A stretch of 13,669 nt of DNA, from the NCBI GenBank assembly GCA_946414975.1, contig CAMKQS010000042.1, positions 1 to 13,669 of the forward strand, in the 5' to 3' direction. The DNA is from an uncultured Caryophanales bacterium (GTDB taxonomy: Bacteria; Bacillota_I; Bacilli_A; RF39; UBA660). The position numbers were made by a program, and so were the translations under genes. Positions 1 through 5,883 of this stretch are shown here, one piece after another (positions within the stretch are counted from its first letter, which is position 1; every line of letters starts with the position of its first letter). The notes beneath the pieces are model-generated. The model searched no databases. It worked only from the letters and a program-made list of their open reading frames with translations, and was not told the DNA's origin.

Positions 1-3
1 AAC

Positions 4-52
4 TGTCCAATTCCTACATTGACATTTTTGTCCAATTCCATATTAACATTTA
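4..52. repeat. Two-copy direct repeat at window edge, possible IS end
   Basis: The 11-mer TGTCCAATTCC occurs at 4-14 and again at 30-40. Each copy is followed by a similar tail (ACATTGACATTT and ATATTAACATTT), giving two units of about 26 bp. The stop codon of the broken gene to the right falls at 50-52, inside the second unit. Repeated units at an element end, next to a truncated gene, would fit a terminus such as that of an IS21-type insertion sequence lying off the left edge. No transposase is visible, so this is only a suggestion. Confidence 0.4.
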
Positions 53-279
53 CACTTTTAAGAAATAGAAACAAATCTCACTACCAATATCTTCTGGTTT
101 TGTTATATATATTTCTAAATCAAAATCAGATTTTAAATTGCATTTTAGAGTAGTAATTCTTTCTTTATTAAATTTACTATCAAGATCAACCTTTTTTACA
201 TCTACTATCTCTTTTTCTATTTTTTTACATAATCATTTAATGGTTTGAAATCATACTCTTTAAAATAACTTTCTAACAT
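50..279 (-). pseudogene. Frameshifted small gene, unknown family
   Basis: An AGGAG ribosome binding site (around 290) precedes the ATG at 279-277. The frame reads MLESYFKEYDFKPLNDYVKK and then hits TAG just after a run of seven A (220-226 on the plus strand). One extra A would let the frame continue for about 55 codons to a TAA at 52-50 (ending SEICFYFLKV). So this is a gene of about 76 codons carrying a one-base deletion in a homopolymer, unless the base loss is a sequencing error. Its start resembles that of the next gene upstream (M-x-E-x-YFK-E/D-Y), which suggests the two share a leader motif. It lies 21 bp after that gene's stop, as in an operon. The family is not recognised. The C-terminus may have been cut by whatever lies to the left. 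Confidence 0.55.
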
Positions 280-300
280 ATTTTTATCTCCTATCTATAC

Positions 301-1080
301 TTATTTCTTATCATTATTAGGGCTTAAGACTTTTTGTTTTGGTAAATCTTCATTATTTGTTTCGCTTGTGCTTTCTTTTAAATCTCTTTCCATATAAAGT
401 CTTTTTTCTTCTTCTTCAATAAATTTTATAATGTTACCTGTGTCTGCAAAATTCTTTTCAACTATATCTTTTGTATTTGAAAAAATATAATCACTTAAAT
501 CATTGTAAAAATTATAAAGAGTTAATGCCTCATCAAAAAGTGGCTTTTTAATATTATAATTGCATACTTTATGAAATTCCATAGAATAAAATACTTCTAA
601 TCTCATTACATCCTCTGCAATCTTCCCTAGTATTAATGCATCAACGAAATCACTTATATTCTTTTCATCTTTTAAAAAGTTACTAATTAATTTTTTAGAT
701 TCTGGATAATTACAATCAAAATCAAAAAATATTTTTATTCTTTTTTCTATATCATGAATTTTATCTACATATTTACCAATTTTTAATGATTTATAACCAT
801 ATTCTTCCCCAACATATTTTTCTAATTGATAAGTAACTATTTCAGGGTGATCAACCATTTTCCATATTTCTGACATATATGTTCCAACACGTTCTCTTGC
901 ATTCATTCTATGTTTAACTTTTACATACTCATTTAAAATTTTTACTTTTTCACGAAATTTATCATAATTATCAAATTTGTATCTTTGTGCTATTTCCTGT
1001 TTTTTTAATTTTTCTCTTTCTAAATAATCTTTATCTTTATGTACATACCCAGAATAATCTTTAAAATATTCTTCAAACAT
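301..1080 (-). CDS. Hypothetical protein, 259 aa, highly charged
   Basis: This is a complete open frame preceded by AAAGGACG about 11 bases before the ATG. The protein is rich in Lys, Glu, Asp, Tyr and Phe, has no signal peptide or membrane segment, and looks cytoplasmic and mainly helical. The first 60 residues and the last 40 (EEEEKRLYMERDLKE followed by a Ser/Thr/Asn-rich tail) are very polar. The centre (about residues 130-200) holds hydrophobic helices. I recognise no domain or catalytic motif and assign no function. It lies 29 bp downstream of the DUF1653 gene and 21 bp upstream of a frameshifted small gene, all on the same strand, so the three are probably co-transcribed with the end of the rhuM operon. 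It is real by length and codon use, but its role is unknown. Confidence 0.75.
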   Translation of the reverse strand: MFEEYFKDYSGYVHKDKDYLEREKLKKQEIAQRYKFDNYDKFREKVKILNEYVKVKHRMNARERVGTYMSEIWKMVDHPEIVTYQLEKYVGEEYGYKSLKIGKYVDKIHDIEKRIKIFFDFDCNYPESKKLISNFLKDEKNISDFVDALILGKIAEDVMRLEVFYSMEFHKVCNYNIKKPLFDEALTLYNFYNDLSDYIFSNTKDIVEKNFADTGNIIKFIEEEEKRLYMERDLKESTSETNNEDLPKQKVLSPNNDKK

Positions 1081-1109
1081 AACTAAAATCGTCCTTTCTT
1101 ATAATCTAG

Positions 1110-1355
1110 CTACTTTACAACACTTTTTATTTCTTGCAATTCAAATCTATATTTCTGTGTAACATCAGGATACTTATCGTGATCTACTTCTGATAAGAAC
1201 ATATCTAGCGGTCTAATCCACAAACTACAGTCGCCATATAACCTTCTATATACAACATATTTTTCTTTTGTTTCAGAGTGAGTAGCAACATCCTCTACTA
1301 AATAATTATCACCTTTAAAATGTTTATATATTCTATTTATTTTAATCTCTCTCAT
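1110..1355 (-). CDS. DUF1653 family protein, 81 aa
   Basis: The product starts [20 protein letters not shown] and contains the features of DUF1653 as I recall the family: IYKHFKG, a HSETKE turn, VVYRRLYGD and [14 protein letters not shown]. Proteins of this family are small, one-domain and of unknown biochemical role. The frame is open for 28 codons further upstream, but the ATG at 1355 is the start: it has GAGGAG at the right spacing, and the family match begins just there. The upstream extension is instead an out-of-frame reading of a rhuM relic (1354-1456). This ribosome binding site lies inside that relic. The family is near certain; the function is unknown. Confidence 0.88.
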   Translation of the reverse strand: MREIKINRIYKHFKGDNYLVEDVATHSETKEKYVVYRRLYGDCSLWIRPLDMFLSEVDHDKYPDVTQKYRFELQEIKSVVK

Positions 1356-1456
1356 ATATTCTCCTCTTTGCCTGTAACTCTGCATAATCAAGATGCATAG
1401 AAGCAACTGTTCGGAAATTACGAACAACTGAATTTCCATCTAGTTCTCTATCTCCA
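1354..1456 (-). pseudogene. Relic of a second rhuM gene, internally deleted
   Basis: Read on the minus strand from about 1456, the sequence gives [20 protein letters not shown] followed directly by [15 protein letters not shown] and then the start of the DUF1653 gene. The first part matches the N-terminal RhuM region (usually [17 protein letters not shown] followed by DGK). The second part matches a segment near the RhuM C-terminus; compare MYLDYAEDQAERHIPM in the neighbouring 3' half. About 200 codons between them are missing, and no start or stop of its own remains. It lies 12 bp after the TAA of the first rhuM, so it looks like the remains of a tandem rhuM copy. It now serves only as leader DNA for the DUF1653 gene. 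Confidence 0.65.
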
Positions 1457-1467
1457 AATTACAATAA

Positions 1468-1893
1468 TTATTTAATTTCTTCATTCATCATGTCTAACAT
1501 AAATTTATCAAAGTCAGATTCAAAAATTTTATCTTGAACAACTCTATATTTTTCAAACTCTGATAAAGCAAAACTTTCTGCAATTTTATGCGTTACTTTA
1601 CCTGGATTATTTAAAATATCCCTTCCATTAAATTCTAAAAAAACATCCAATCTTTTCTTCCAATCATTCATTGTCATTGGTATATGTCTTTCAGCTTGAT
1701 CTTCAGCATAATCTAAATACATTGTAACAATTCTTTCTAAAGATTTTAATTCTTCTTTTGTTAAATAATTTTTAGCAACCACAACATCACTAGCCATTAT
1801 TTTTCCTTTAGGAGAGTTTTTCCAGTTCATAAGCCCCATGTGTTCTTTTTGATGATTAGCTCTTTTAACTATAACTTCAGCAGCAGTATTTCC
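1468..1893 (-). pseudogene. rhuM: rhuM, 3' half (codons about 202-341)
   Basis: From the GGA at 1893-1891 the frame reads G-NTAAEVIVKRANHQKEHMGL, then MNWKNSPKGKIMASDVVVAKNYL and MYLDYAEDQAERHIPMTMNDW, ending EEIK-stop at 1468. This is the C-terminal half of the RhuM family (virulence protein RhuM, first named from a Salmonella pathogenicity island; molecular role unclear). The N-terminal half lies about 4 kb away at 6485-5883 and joins it in frame as HYATHG-NTAAEV, giving 341 residues, the normal family length. The frame extends back to a TTG at 1932, but that part is element sequence and has no ribosome binding site, so this half is probably not translated in the integrated state. The gene is interrupted but not decayed. 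Confidence 0.88.
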
Positions 1894-1920
1894 GATTACT
1901 GCTATCAAATGACACAGTTT
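1867..1920. other. Attachment junction on the recombinase side
   Basis: Plus strand: rhuM sequence up to 1890, TCC at 1891-1893 (GGA on the coding strand), then the element half-site 1894-1920 beginning GATTACTGCTATCAAATG and continuing ACACAGTTT. Compared with the half-site at the far end (5883-5857, minus strand), 19 of 27 bases match, including ACTGCT, CA and TGACACA. The recombinase gene runs straight through this junction and stops at 1877, inside rhuM DNA. Confidence 0.82.
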
Positions 1921-3271
1921 TATTTCTATCAAATTTATTTATTAAATCATATCTATATTCAGTACCAATCTTTAATACTAATCTAATAACACTAGAATTA
2001 ATATTTCCTAAATCATCTAGTTCTCCAACAATAATTCTATCGACAATACTATCAAAAACATTTCTATCAAATTCTTTTAATAATTGTGGTTCATTTAGCA
2101 TTTCTTCAATTTGATCTATATGGTTTGATATTTGATTACTTTCTTTTTCTAAACTTTGATATTCATTAATTTCATTAACAATTTTTAATATATTATCACT
2201 AAGTTCCTTTTCTTTAGAAGAATATAATTCTTTATTACAATAATCATCTAATTTCATATCTATTAAAGTTGATAGTCTTTTTTCTAATTTTATCTTTTCA
2301 TTATTTAAGTTATCAATCTTTTTCTTATAATCATTATTAGTTATTGTATCTTTAATTGCATTTAACAGTTTATCCTTTGTTTTATGCTTATTGATAATAA
2401 TAGAATTATATACTTGGATAAAAATTTCTTCTATAACATTATTTCTTAAAAATTTAGAATTTTTACAAGCATCAGTCTTATCTTGTCTTGTAGTACAAGC
2501 CCAGTAAATGTTTTGACTTCCATCTTTCTTTTTATTTCCTGTTCTTCTTACTGCGCTTTGACACCATCTAATTCCTTTATAAGAAGGAATATTTAATTCA
2601 TTTAATTTTCTTGCAATTGCACGAGTACCCATTCCATCAATATACCAGTTAAATATATTTCTAACTACTTCGGCTTGTTCTTCATTGATTTCAAGTTCTT
2701 TAGCCTCTTTATTCCAAACATAACCATAACAAGCAGGATTTCCAACAACTTCTCCGCGTTTCATTTTTGCTCTAACACCCATTTTGACATTCATTGATGT
2801 TGATTCACTTTCTGCTTGGGCAAATGCACTATAAAGAGTTAAAAACATTTCACTATCTAAATCTAAAGTATGAATATTTTCTTTTTCAAAATATACATCT
2901 ATTTTATGATTTCTCAACTCTCTAGCATACTTTAAAGTATCAAGTGTATTTCTAGCAAACCTAGATATTGATTTTGCAATAATAATATCAATTTTACCAT
3001 TTAAAGCATCATCTATCATTCGCATAAATTCAACTCTGTTATTTGCTTGAGTACCACTTATACCTTCATCGGCATAAACGCCAACAAACTCCCAATTAGG
3101 ATTAGACTTGATTTGGTCAGAATAATGTTTTATTTGTGATGAATAACTTGTTAACTGTTCTTCTGAATCTGTACTTACTCTTGCATAAGCACAAACCTTT
3201 TTCTTCTCTTGTTTAACGAAATTGTTAATATTATTTTTGAGATTAGCTGTAATAATCTCAACTTGTGCCAT
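1877..3271 (-). CDS. Large serine recombinase, internally deleted, C-terminus swapped by integration
   Basis: The start at 3271 (MAQVEIITANL) has AGAGAGG before it. Residues 26-165 form the resolvase domain: YARVSTD with catalytic Ser33 and Arg31, GISGTQANNRVEF, and SRFARNT with Arg104 and Arg107. Recombinase-domain sequence follows (VVGNPACYGY to GIRWCQSAVRR, about 242). The usual I-L-x-N-E-x-Y-x-G segment, the rest of that domain and the first CxxCG pair of the zinc ribbon are absent. Sequence resumes at about 244 with TGNKKKDGSQNIYWACTTRQ and the second Cys pair. About 100 residues thus seem deleted in frame near 2542-2548. A long coiled coil occupies about 300-400. The last codons, R460-K-Y-C-C, are completed by rhuM DNA beyond the crossover. 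In an excised circle the gene would run on for 49 more codons (5883-5734). The protein should still bind and nick poorly if at all, because its DNA-recognition region is damaged. Confidence 0.92.
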   Translation of the reverse strand: MAQVEIITANLKNNINNFVKQEKKKVCAYARVSTDSEEQLTSYSSQIKHYSDQIKSNPNWEFVGVYADEGISGTQANNRVEFMRMIDDALNGKIDIIIAKSISRFARNTLDTLKYARELRNHKIDVYFEKENIHTLDLDSEMFLTLYSAFAQAESESTSMNVKMGVRAKMKRGEVVGNPACYGYVWNKEAKELEINEEQAEVVRNIFNWYIDGMGTRAIARKLNELNIPSYKGIRWCQSAVRRTGNKKKDGSQNIYWACTTRQDKTDACKNSKFLRNNVIEEIFIQVYNSIIINKHKTKDKLLNAIKDTITNNDYKKKIDNLNNEKIKLEKRLSTLIDMKLDDYCNKELYSSKEKELSDNILKIVNEINEYQSLEKESNQISNHIDQIEEMLNEPQLLKEFDRNVFDSIVDRIIVGELDDLGNINSSVIRLVLKIGTEYRYDLINKFDRNKTVSFDSSNRKYCC

Positions 3272-3319
3272 TTAAACCTCTCTTTCTAATAACACTTGGA
3301 TAATAAATATCCCATATAC

Positions 3320-3325
3320 ATTATA
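3320..3325 (-). promoter_or_regulatory. -10 box of the recombinase promoter
   Basis: A perfect TATAAT on the minus strand lies about 48 bases before the recombinase ATG. The -35 region about 17 bases upstream is only ATTTAA-like, so this is a moderate promoter or one that needs an activator. Confidence 0.5.
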
Positions 3326-3482
3326 ACTTATTTTTTCATTTTTAAATATACTTTTTTTAAACTTTATAACTTTTAATCTAATTTCAACCCCTTAAATACT
3401 TTTTTATTTACCTTTTTGACTAAACTAATCTCAATTATTCAATAACAATACCTCAAGTTATTATCATATTTATTCCAATTCC

Positions 3483-3594
3483 TCCATTGTTGCAGGAACT
3501 CTGAAATTATTCTTTTGTGTCTGTGCCAGTTTCAACTTTTTAAGTTGAAACTGACTCACAAGTATTACGAATAAATTCAGCCTACAACAATGGA
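3483..3594. repeat. 112-bp nested inverted repeat (long imperfect hairpin)
   Basis: Four stems nest around one centre. Outer: TCCATTGTTGCAGG (3483-3496) with CCTACAACAATGGA (3581-3594), 13 of 14 paired. Second: CTGAAATTATT (3501-3511) with AATAAATTCAG (3570-3580), 10 of 11. Third: TTGTG (3515-3519) with CACAA (3557-3561). Inner: a perfect 12-bp stem CAGTTTCAACTT/AAGTTGAAACTG (3527-3538, 3542-3553) with a TTT loop. It fills most of the 373-bp gap between the recombinase and the 180-residue gene. No T-run follows on either strand, so it is not a simple terminator. It could be a structured RNA leader for the recombinase, a single-strand origin, or a MITE-like insertion. Confidence 0.8.
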
Positions 3595-3644
3595 TTTACT
3601 CGGCATAAACTACTATATTTTTTTATCATCACAAAAAGAATGCA

Positions 3645-4187
3645 TTAACATTCCTTATTAACATATTCTTTTTTAAATTCCATAATTCTTCTTGCAATAT
3701 CAAAACCTGTTAAATCTTCTGTAAAACCTACTTCGGTTATGCAATCTTTAAAATATGTTCTGTTATCATATCTAATCATTATTTCTGCAATAAAATCAAT
3801 TTTCTCAATGAAAGATAGCTTTTCAAACATATTAATAGTAGTACTCTCTAATGGCGAATAATCTAATCCAACTACATATCCGTTATCCAAATATAGTTTA
3901 AATTCTTTGTTTTTCAATTGAACAGTAATGTAATTATATAATTCCACATTATATCTTAAAAATAATTCTGCTTCTTGAACACTAAACCCTAACGACTCAA
4001 GATTGAAAATAATCATATCATCATCTTCTACTAGATCAGGATTAACCTCATTCTTACTATTTATTTGATTATGATTTAATTCACTAAACAAATATAGTAA
4101 TAGTTTCATTTTTGATTCATCTGATAATTTTAATAAAACTTCATCCATAACCATTCTTGTTTTTTCTGTTGCATCTGTTACATACAT
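3645..4187 (-). CDS. Hypothetical protein of the element, 180 aa
   Basis: A strong ribosome binding site (GAGAGGAGAAAG) precedes the ATG. The protein is acidic, has no signal peptide or membrane span, and has alternating hydrophobic helices: DEVLLKLSDESKMKLLLYLF near residues 15-34, a DDDMIIFNLESLGFSVQEAE stretch in the middle, and SFIEKIDFIAEIMIRYDNRT towards the end. The build suggests a small helical cytoplasmic protein, perhaps one that binds DNA or a partner protein, but I recognise no family. It lies inside the element between the iteron region and the nested inverted repeat, on the same strand as the recombinase, so it is probably an accessory protein of the element. A directionality factor or regulator is possible by position only. 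Confidence 0.7.
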   Translation of the reverse strand: MYVTDATEKTRMVMDEVLLKLSDESKMKLLLYLFSELNHNQINSKNEVNPDLVEDDDMIIFNLESLGFSVQEAELFLRYNVELYNYITVQLKNKEFKLYLDNGYVVGLDYSPLESTTINMFEKLSFIEKIDFIAEIMIRYDNRTYFKDCITEVGFTEDLTGFDIARRIMEFKKEYVNKEC

Positions 4188-4246
4188 AAATTCTTTCTCC
4201 TCTCATAAATTTCATATTAATCTGATTGCCATTGAAATATAATTAA

Positions 4247-4420
4247 TTACATGTTTTTAACACCTCCTATAAATTGAATTAAAGCCATTTTAAGAGTCTT
4301 TGAATTTTTACCCTTATAACTAACTTCAATATCACATTAAGCACCGTCTAAATGAGATATATTTAATTGCATTTTTAATTCGTTCTATTTATCACTTAAA
4401 GAAAGAATTTTTGCAAGCAT
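4247..4420 (-). pseudogene. Decayed 57-codon gene with two in-frame stops
   Basis: From the ATG at 4420 the frame reads MLAKILSLSDK, then TAG, NELKMQLNISHLDGA, then TAA, and CDIEVSYKGKNSKTLKMA followed by LIQFIGGVKNM and the final TAA at 4249-4247. The last 26 codons in particular read like ordinary coding sequence, and the same frame holds together across both stops. I take this as a small protein gene killed by point mutations. The AGGAGG near its 3' end (4268-4263) would otherwise lead only to ATG-TAA. The alternative is a chance reading. The family is unknown. No good ribosome binding site is seen before 4420. Confidence 0.4.
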
Positions 4421-4481
4421 TTTTTGCGAAAATATTGTAATTAATTAGTAAAATAATCCACTTTCGTTGGATATATCAAAT

Positions 4482-4496
4482 ATTATACCTATTATA
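4482..4496 (-). promoter_or_regulatory. Candidate minus-strand promoter of the element
   Basis: Two TATAAT boxes lie 9 bases apart on the minus strand (4496-4491 and 4487-4482). They would drive the decayed small gene and the 180-residue gene leftwards. The -35 regions are poor, and the iterons start 33 bp upstream of them, a position where a bound protein could activate or repress. Confidence 0.4.
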
Positions 4497-4528
4497 CACT
4501 CTTGACATGGTAAATACTAGTGCACTTA

Positions 4529-4580
4529 TTGGGTAAATTTTGGGTAATTATTGGGTAAATCTTGGGTAAAAGTTGGGTAA
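4529..4580. repeat. Five TTGGGTAA iterons with exact 11-bp period
   Basis: TTGGGTAA starts at 4529, 4540, 4551, 4562 and 4573, each 11 bp apart, with variable AT-rich 3-bp spacers. A TTGACCCAA, close to the complement of the unit, lies just after at 4592-4600. An 11-bp period is about one helical turn, so bound proteins would line up on one face of the DNA. The cluster sits between the divergent promoters of the element's left-facing genes and the KilA-N gene. It is either an operator array or a replication-type iteron set. The 541-bp gap 4188-4728 also holds the decayed small gene and the operator described next. Confidence 0.9.
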
Positions 4581-4656
4581 ATTTTGTATAATTGACCCAA
4601 ATTGCCTTTATTTTTCAACAAATTCTAAATATTTTTTCAATTTTTTCAAAATAATA

Positions 4657-4684
4657 ATTCAAATGTTTGAATATGTGCTACAAT
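4657..4684 (+). promoter_or_regulatory. KilA-N gene promoter with palindromic operator
   Basis: A palindrome, ATTCAAA-TG-TTTGAAT (4657-4672), has two perfect 7-bp arms and lies just upstream of a good -10 box, TACAAT (4679-4684), so it covers the -35 and spacer region. The start codon follows 44 bases later with AAAGGACG before it. This is the classic place for repression, perhaps by the KilA-N protein itself. Confidence 0.55.
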
Positions 4685-4728
4685 AGGTAATTAAGAACTT
4701 TATTCAAATTGTAGAAAGGACGTGGTTT

Positions 4729-5610
4729 ATGAATAAAGATACTATAAAATCAAAAATGATAGTTAATAATAAAAGAATTAATGTATTAAGAATTGATAAT
4801 AAAGATTATATATCATTAACTGATCTAGCGCGTTATGCAGATAACGAAGAACCTAGGCTACCAATTAGAGATTGGATGAGAAATAAAGATGTTATTTCCT
4901 ACTTAGGTTTATGGGAACAACTTAATAACGAAAATTTTAAAGGGGGCGAATTCGCTACCTTTAAAAATGAAGCTGGTAGTAATAAATTCAAAATGTCTCC
5001 ACAAAAATGGATTAGAGAAACGAATGCTATTGGTATAATTTCTAAATCTGGTAGATATGACGGTGGAACATTTGCTCATCCCGATATTGCTTTTGAATTT
5101 GCAAGTTGGCTTTCTCCTGAATTTAAATTGTATGTTATTCAGGAATTTCAACGATTAAAGAAAAACGAATCATACAAAAATAAAATTGAATGGCATGCTA
5201 ATAGAGTCTTAGCTGCAGCTAATTATTTAGTTCACACTGATGCTATTAAAACCTTTATTGTTCCTACACTAACAGAAAAACAGAAAAAATTTGTGTATGC
5301 AAATGAAGCTGATGTATTAAATGTCGCTTTATTTGGAATGACTGCTAAGGAATGGAGAACAAGTAATCCTGATATTGCCGATAAAGGTAATATTAGAGAT
5401 TATACTGATTTATTGCATTTAGTAATACTAAATAACTTAGAAAATATTAATGCTGAATTAATAGAAATAGGAATGCCACAATCTGAAAGACTTATAAAGT
5501 TAAATAAGATGGCAAAAAGACAAATGGAATTATTAAAAGATAATAAATCATTTAATAATTTAGAGTATATTGAAAACAAAGTTAACGAAAAATTATCGTT
5601 ACCTAACTAA
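4729..5610 (+). CDS. KilA-N domain DNA-binding protein, 293 aa
   Basis: The N-terminal 145 residues carry a KilA-N domain: IDNKDYISLTDLARYAD (about 22-38), RDWMRNKDVISYLGLWEQL, KMSPQKWIRETNAIGI, then SGRYDGGTFAHPDIAFEFA and SWLSPEFKLYVIQEFQRLK. KilA-N proteins are DNA-binding regulators typical of phages and integrative elements, often antirepressors or lytic regulators. The C-terminal half (about 150-290) is helical and likely a partner-binding or oligomerisation part; I recognise no second domain. It is the only plus-strand gene of the element. It faces the detached recombinase tail and is preceded by its own promoter, a palindromic operator and the iterons. It is the likely ligand of one of these sites; that is inferred from position. 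The start is supported by AAAGGACG. Confidence 0.9.
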   Translation: MNKDTIKSKMIVNNKRINVLRIDNKDYISLTDLARYADNEEPRLPIRDWMRNKDVISYLGLWEQLNNENFKGGEFATFKNEAGSNKFKMSPQKWIRETNAIGIISKSGRYDGGTFAHPDIAFEFASWLSPEFKLYVIQEFQRLKKNESYKNKIEWHANRVLAAANYLVHTDAIKTFIVPTLTEKQKKFVYANEADVLNVALFGMTAKEWRTSNPDIADKGNIRDYTDLLHLVILNNLENINAELIEIGMPQSERLIKLNKMAKRQMELLKDNKSFNNLEYIENKVNEKLSLPN

Positions 5611-5628
5611 AGATAATTTTAGTAACTC

Positions 5629-5650
5629 TCTTTTTTGTTAACAAAAAAGA
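5629..5650. terminator. Symmetric hairpin between converging genes
   Basis: A palindrome, CTTTTTTGTTAACAAAAAAG (5630-5649), lies 19 bases after the KilA-N stop and could work on both strands. The stem is all A-T except its ends and GTTAAC centre, so termination would be weak. In the excised circle it would sit between the ends of the KilA-N gene and the full recombinase gene. Confidence 0.45.
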
Positions 5651-5733
5651 TATGTTGTATAAACATACCCTTGATTTACAGCATTCTTTTAATTCTCAAT
5701 TATAATATTAACTAAAACATAATTTGTTAATTG

Positions 5734-5883
5734 TTATTTAACTATTGACATAATTACTTTTAAGTCCTCATCATTAACATCTTTCTCTTTAGAATATAAT
5801 TTAATATGATATTTATTAATAATTCCTTTAAAACAAAGTAAATCTTGTATTTCTTTAAATTGTGTCAAATGTAAGCAGTTACT
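5734..5883 (-). other. Detached 3' end of the recombinase gene (49 codons plus TAA)
   Basis: If the crossover GG at 1893-1892 is joined to the sequence after the GG at 5885-5884, as in an excised circle, the recombinase frame passes Arg460 (CGG) and stays open for 49 codons, from SNCLHLTQFKEIQ to DEDLKVIMSIVK, then TAA at 5736-5734. Nothing else in this stretch starts or reads as a gene. In AT-rich DNA a chance open run of this length is unlikely but possible. The tail explains what otherwise looks like an empty gap between the KilA-N gene and rhuM. Confidence 0.68.

Noticed and set aside
1356..1439. Upstream extension of the DUF1653 gene (28 extra codons)
   Set aside because: The ribosome binding site and family match begin at 1355, and the extension is an out-of-frame reading of a rhuM relic.
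3481..3496. Similarity of the hairpin edge (AATGGAGGAATTGGA) to the window-edge repeat (AATGTAGGAATTGGA)
   Set aside because: Fourteen of 15 bases match on the minus strand, but the flanks differ and the hairpin is otherwise unrelated. I treat it as chance unless further copies are found.
4252..4263. Start-stop leader (AGGAGG followed by ATGTAA)
   Set aside because: The ATG-TAA is the natural end of the decayed small gene frame, and no downstream attenuator is seen.
4909..5151. Minus-strand 80-aa frame inside the KilA-N gene
   Set aside because: It is the opposite-strand shadow of a clear KilA-N coding region.
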